Origin: Myxococcota bacterium
Lineage (GTDB): Bacteria > Myxococcota_A > UBA9160 > PR03
Length of the DNA stretch: 17,795 nt
Reading direction: 5' to 3'
Assembly: GCA_030066475.1 (NCBI GenBank)
Contig: JASJBO010000209.1
Span: forward strand, 1-17,795
Numbering within the stretch: the stretch's first letter is position 1; each line of letters starts with the position of its first letter. A program made the translations under genes and the position numbers. The notes beneath the pieces were generated by a model. That model saw only the letters and a program-made list of their open reading frames with translations. It had not been told where the DNA came from and ran no database searches. Below are positions 14,924 through 17,795 of the stretch, piece by piece.

Positions 14924-15460
14924 ATGGGGCGAGGACGGCGCGCTGCGCTGTGGCGGAGCACGAGAGGCGGTGGGACCGGGTCGCAGGGAGAGAGGCGGAG
15001 TCGGCGCGGAGTCGCGGTCGCACTCACGGCCCTCGCCCTGCTCTCGGCCTGCTCTGCGACCCGCGCGCCGCGCGAGACCGCGAGCACGGGCGCTGCCGAG
15101 TCCGTGCGGAGCAACACGCGGGCAGGACTCTCGCTGTATGCGACCGGCGACTACGCGCTCGCTGCGCGGCGCTTCGAGCAGGCCGCCGACGAGGCGCGCC
15201 GCTGCGGCGAGCCGGCGGTCGAGCGCCGCACCCGCAGCGCCGAGTGCACCGCCTGGCTGCGCGCGCGGCGCCTGCCGGAGCTGGCGCGCTGTAGCGAGCG
15301 CCTCGAGGCGCTCCAACGGCGCGCCGCCCGCTCGAATCCGGGCGTTGCGACGCTGATCGCGCTGGGCGCGATCGCGGGCGACCGCCCGCTGCCCGGCCTG
15401 CGCATGCCGCCGGGCGTCCGACCGGTCGTGAAGGCCGCTGCACGGGAGGGAGTGCGATGA
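14924..15460 (+). CDS. TPR-like predicted lipoprotein, first gene of the ExbBD-like operon
   Basis: This 178-residue protein has an unusually long basic leader (about 29 residues with nine or more Arg, ending RRSRRG), a hydrophobic core VAVALTALALL and the lipobox LLSAC with Cys43. The SRRGVAV segment loosely resembles a twin-arginine signal. After the lipobox, residues about 67-96 (AGLSLYATGDYALAARRFEQ and onward) form one TPR-like helix pair. Four Cys lie in the mature part. The function is unknown; a lipoprotein scaffold at the outer or inner membrane is the reasonable reading. The start ATG has GGGAGG 6 bases upstream, inside a perfect palindrome. Its stop overlaps the next start as ATGA. 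As leader gene of six coupled genes it is probably a component of the same envelope complex. Confidence 0.72.
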   Translation: MGRGRRAALWRSTRGGGTGSQGERRSRRGVAVALTALALLSACSATRAPRETASTGAAESVRSNTRAGLSLYATGDYALAARRFEQAADEARRCGEPAVERRTRSAECTAWLRARRLPELARCSERLEALQRRAARSNPGVATLIALGAIAGDRPLPGLRMPPGVRPVVKAAAREGVR

Positions 15461-16410
15461 GGTGGGAGCGAGTGTTCTGGGTGCTGGTCGCGTGCTCGCT
15501 GGCCTCGAGCGCGGCGGCGGGGCAGGCGCGCGAGCGTGCGATCGAGCAGATCCCGGAGCTGATGGGACGGATCCTCGAGACGCAGCAGGAGATCCGCGAC
15601 CGCGAGAGCGAGTACGCCCCGCGCATCGAGCAGCACGCCGAGACGATGGTGGAGTCGCGGCGGGCGGTCGAGGCGGCGTCGTCGGAGCAGGAGGCTGCCG
15701 AGTCGCTGGTCCGCTACATCGAGGCGTACGCCGCGCGGCTCGACGAGCAGCACGAGGGGCTGGTGGGCATCCAGTCCTCGGTGGTGCGCATGCGGGCGGA
15801 CGCGCGCGAGCTCGCGCGGGTGGCGCGCGCGACGCGCAACGGGGATCCCGACGCTCCCGCGCCCCAGGCCGAGAGGCGCGCCTTCTATCAGGACCACTTC
15901 CAGGGGCTGGCCTCGGCCACCGGGGAGCTGGCCGACCGGCTTGGACGCCAGTCGGAGGCCTCGACCGCGGGGGCCGTCCTGCACGCCAGCTGGGCGTCGC
16001 ACGAGGCGATCGCGATGCCGATGCGCCAGCTCGGACCCGAGGGCGCGCTGGCCTTCGCGCGCCAGGTGGAGGGGCTCTACGCGCGCGTGCAGGCGCGCTC
16101 GAACCAGCTGCGCGCCGAGCGCCGCTCGGTGAGGCGGCTGCTCGACCTGCTGATCGAGCGCCAGCTGGCGCGCAGCCTCGACGGGCTGTTCGACGGCACC
16201 GGCGAGCTGAGCCTGGGCGCGCTGGTGGCCGGGGGCAGCGGCTCGGGCGGCGCGGCCGGCTCGGGCGGGTGGGACGACCTGGACAGCCTGGTGAGCCGCA
16301 CGCTCGGGCTGCCGACCGGTGAGACGGACCTCGGCGCTTCGCGGGTCTCGCTCGACCGGCTCGACTTCTTCGCGCGCGGAGACCACCGCGAGTGGGAGGA
16401 TGCCCGATGA
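15457..16410 (+). CDS. Exported coiled-coil protein of the ExbBD-like operon
   Basis: This 317-residue protein has a signal peptide (MRWERVFWVLVACSLASSAAAG, cleavage near residue 21). A long alpha-helical, charge-rich region follows (about 24-128, beginning RERAIEQIPELMGRILETQQ) that looks like a coiled coil, then a second helical block (about 138-245). A Gly/Ser linker (258-271, AGGSGSGGAAGSGG) leads to an acidic C-terminal segment. The architecture resembles DUF3450-type periplasmic coiled-coil proteins encoded with ExbB/TolQ channels, but I cannot claim that family from sequence alone. GGGAGG precedes the ATG. Both ends overlap their neighbours by four bases (ATGA). A role as a periplasmic lever or adaptor for the downstream channel is inference. 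Confidence 0.7.
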   Translation: MRWERVFWVLVACSLASSAAAGQARERAIEQIPELMGRILETQQEIRDRESEYAPRIEQHAETMVESRRAVEAASSEQEAAESLVRYIEAYAARLDEQHEGLVGIQSSVVRMRADARELARVARATRNGDPDAPAPQAERRAFYQDHFQGLASATGELADRLGRQSEASTAGAVLHASWASHEAIAMPMRQLGPEGALAFARQVEGLYARVQARSNQLRAERRSVRRLLDLLIERQLARSLDGLFDGTGELSLGALVAGGSGSGGAAGSGGWDDLDSLVSRTLGLPTGETDLGASRVSLDRLDFFARGDHREWEDAR

Positions 16411-16829
16411 GGACGCCCAAGCGAATCGCGGTCGGCCTGCTCGCGGTCGCGCTCGCCGCCCCTGTCGCGGGCGCCGACGAGCCCGACTCGTGCCGCGAGT
16501 GGACCGCCGAGCATCGCGAGTGGACCGCCGAGGTGGTGCGCCGCTACCTGGGCCCGGCCAGCCAGGAGCAGGTCGACGAGGCCGTCTTCGAGCTGCTGCA
16601 GCGCGAGGCGTGGCTCACCTCGTGCGAGCAGACGGTGCGCCGGGCGCGCGTCGCCCAGGTCGGATGGCGACTGGTGGACCGCGAGCCGGACGAGTACGCC
16701 GGCGTCGTGATCGAGGCGCTGCTCGAGCGCGCGGGCTTCGATCTCACGCTCACCCGACTGCACGAGTCGACGCCCTCCGTTCCCGCCGCGCCGCCGGTGC
16801 GGCCCCGGGCACGCCGTGCTGCGCGTTAG
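16407..16829 (+). CDS. Small exported two-cysteine protein of the ExbBD-like operon
   Basis: This 140-residue protein has a clear signal peptide (MRTPKRIAVGLLAVALAAPVAGA, cleavage after about residue 23). The mature part is helical, with Cys29 and Cys73, which could form a disulfide. It ends in a Pro/Arg-rich tail (APPVRPRARRAAR). A six-residue motif REWTAE occurs twice in tandem at residues 30-41. I know no family for it. Its start overlaps the previous stop as ATGA and has GGGAGG upstream; its last 14 bases overlap the next gene. It is probably periplasmic and part of the same complex. Confidence 0.68.
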   Translation: MRTPKRIAVGLLAVALAAPVAGADEPDSCREWTAEHREWTAEVVRRYLGPASQEQVDEAVFELLQREAWLTSCEQTVRRARVAQVGWRLVDREPDEYAGVVIEALLERAGFDLTLTRLHESTPSVPAAPPVRPRARRAAR

Positions 16830-17286
16830 CGTCGTCGGGATCGGGCTCGGCGCCGTGCTCGCCGCGCCGCTGGTCCTGGTGGAGCGCGTCGGAGTCGGCG
16901 GGCTGGAGCTGGCTGCTGTCGGCCTCGCGCAGGCGGTGGACCGGGTCGGCTGGGTGCTCGTGCCACAGCTCGTGCTCGCGATCGGGGTGCTGGGGCTCGC
17001 GCTCCAGCGCATGGCGTCGCGCGCTGCCGGGCTCGGCGATCCGCCGCCGCCCGCCTGGCTCGAGCCCGCGGTGGAGTCCGCGCTGCTGCTGGGGCTGCTC
17101 GGCACGGTGAGCGGGATGGTCAGCGGCTTCGTCGGGCTCACGCCCGACGAGATCGAGCCGGGGCCGCTGGTGCACGCGCTCGGCGTGGCGCTGCGCAGCA
17201 GCCTGGTCGGCTTCCTGATCGCGCTGGTGGGCGTCTGGGTCAAGGCGCGCGGCGATGCGCCCGCCGCGGGAGTCCGGACGGCGTGA
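16816..17286 (+). CDS. Minimal MotA/TolQ/ExbB-like proton-channel protein
   Basis: This 156-residue inner-membrane protein has four hydrophobic segments (about 4-22, 46-63, 86-107 and 122-143). The last two match the ExbB/TolQ/MotA channel signature: SALLLGLLGTVSGMVSGFVG (helix with Thr97) and then ALGVALRSSLVGFLIALVGV, where Ser128-Ser129 stand at the place of the second pore threonine. Normal ExbB/TolQ proteins are about 230 residues with three helices and a large cytoplasmic domain. Here the loop between helices 2 and 3 is only about 22 residues (QRMASRAAGLGDPPPPAWLE), so the family's cytoplasmic bulk is missing. It starts with GTG at 16816, overlapping the preceding gene by 14 bases, and overlaps the ExbD-like gene by GTGA. 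Expected role: proton flow coupled to motion in complex with the ExbD-like protein. Confidence 0.68.
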   Translation: MLRVSVVGIGLGAVLAAPLVLVERVGVGGLELAAVGLAQAVDRVGWVLVPQLVLAIGVLGLALQRMASRAAGLGDPPPPAWLEPAVESALLLGLLGTVSGMVSGFVGLTPDEIEPGPLVHALGVALRSSLVGFLIALVGVWVKARGDAPAAGVRTA

Positions 17287-17681
17287 AGGCCCCGTCCTCG
17301 CATCTGGGCTTCGGGCTCTACTTCATCGATGTGCTGGCGTGCTCGCTGTTCTGCATCACGCTGGCGCTGGTGAGCGCCCGTTTCGGGCGCGAGACCGCGG
17401 TCGCGGTCGAGCTGCCGCGCGCCGAGTCGGCGGCTCGCGAGGGCGCGTCGCTCGACGCCGAGCCCATCACGGTGCGCACGGGCGAAAGCGGGCCGGAGCT
17501 GTACTGGGGCTCGGAGCGCCTCACGCACGAGCAGCTCGCGCAGCGCCTGCGCGCCGCGCCGCCGCCCGCGGTGGTGGTGCGCTCGGAGGCCTCGCCGCTG
17601 GCGCGGGTGATCGCCGCCGCGCACGCGGCAGGCGTCTACGACATCCAGCTCGCCTATCGACCCGAGGAGGAAACGCGATGA
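17283..17681 (+). CDS. ExbD/TolR-like membrane protein
   Basis: This 132-residue protein has one N-terminal membrane helix (about 12-33) beginning FIDVLACSLFCITLALV. FIDV with Asp16 matches the ExbD motif that places the proton-carrying Asp at the start of the helix. The periplasmic part ends with the ExbD/TolR-type fold: ELYWGSERLTHEQLAQRLR, AVVVRSEASPLARVIAAAHA and AGVYDIQLAYRPEEE. The size is close to the family norm (about 140). The GTG start overlaps the ExbB-like stop as GTGA, and its stop overlaps the next ATG as ATGA. Together with the preceding gene it should form a stator-like unit using proton-motive force. It is unlike canonical ExbD in its Cys-rich helix (two Cys) and very short cytoplasmic N-terminus. 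Confidence 0.82.
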   Translation: MKAPSSHLGFGLYFIDVLACSLFCITLALVSARFGRETAVAVELPRAESAAREGASLDAEPITVRTGESGPELYWGSERLTHEQLAQRLRAAPPPAVVVRSEASPLARVIAAAHAAGVYDIQLAYRPEEETR

Positions 17682-17795
17682 TCCGCTCCACGTTCGCCCT
17701 GCTGGGGGCCGCCGCCTGTGTCGTCGCGGCGTCCCTCTGGATCACGCCGCGGCTCGATCCGCGCGCGCTGCTCGAGCTGCCCCGCGCACGCACCG
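17678..17795 (+). CDS. Membrane-anchored protein of the ExbBD-like operon, cut by the window edge
   Basis: Only 39 codons are visible. The ATG overlaps the ExbD-like stop (ATGA) and has GAGGAGG about 7 bases upstream. The N-terminus MIRSTFALLGAAACVVAASL is one hydrophobic segment, followed by a Pro/Arg/Leu-rich start of the mature part (PRLDPRALLELPRAR). It could be a signal peptide or a TonB/TolA-like signal anchor. In canonical systems the third partner of ExbB/ExbD or TolQ/TolR is a single-pass TonB or TolA, which fits the position but is unproven. Confidence 0.75.
   Translation, partial: MIRSTFALLGAAACVVAASLWITPRLDPRALLELPRART

Noticed and set aside
1..17795. tRNA or rRNA genes
   Set aside because: No cloverleaf with a TTC-type T-loop or rRNA core sequence was noticed by eye; a tRNAscan/Infernal run would settle it.

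Overview
This window comes from a very GC-rich Gram-negative bacterium. It carries an exosortase and a PEP-CTERM protein, a lipoprotein with a lipobox, and an ExbB/ExbD-like pair, all of which imply an outer membrane. It also has an ATP-dependent DNA ligase of the actinobacterial LigB type and several catabolic-type enzymes (DUF1329, carboxymuconolactone decarboxylase-like, nitronate monooxygenase-like, amidohydrolase). That mix suggests a former-Deltaproteobacteria lineage (Myxococcota, Binatota or relatives). This placement is inferred from gene content only.

Layout. Positions 1-228 hold copies of a short dispersed repeat and no gene. Positions 229-2238 are a minus-strand pair: DUF1329 protein, then a CMD/AhpD-like protein. 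A stand-alone winged-helix DNA-binding protein (2351-2659) diverges from them. Positions 2676-6171 are a second minus-strand pair: a large secreted alpha/beta-hydrolase-like protein, then an NMO-family flavoprotein. A PEP-CTERM protein (6471-7244) converges on an amidohydrolase (7263-8585). The amidohydrolase diverges from the ATP-dependent DNA ligase (8704-10236) across a perfect 19-bp palindrome. Positions 10237-13138 run on the minus strand: exosortase, a 4-bp-overlapping EpsI-like partner, then serC. Diverging from the exosortase is a cytoplasmic HTH/TPR-like protein with one C-terminal membrane segment (13408-14550). Three tandem copies of the repeat follow.

The last 2.9 kb (14924 to the window end) is a tightly coupled operon of six genes, each overlapping the next by 4 or 14 bases: a TPR-like lipoprotein, a secreted coiled-coil protein, a small two-cysteine secreted protein, a four-helix mini ExbB/TolQ-like protein, an ExbD/TolR-like protein, and a membrane-anchored protein cut by the window edge. 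It looks like a compact proton-motive-force-driven envelope machine that I cannot assign to a named system.

The two most notable observations are this operon and the dispersed 76-nt repeat. The repeat copies differ from each other largely at positions that pair with each other, so base pairing is conserved in three successive hairpins with three-nucleotide loops. That pattern points to selection for structure.
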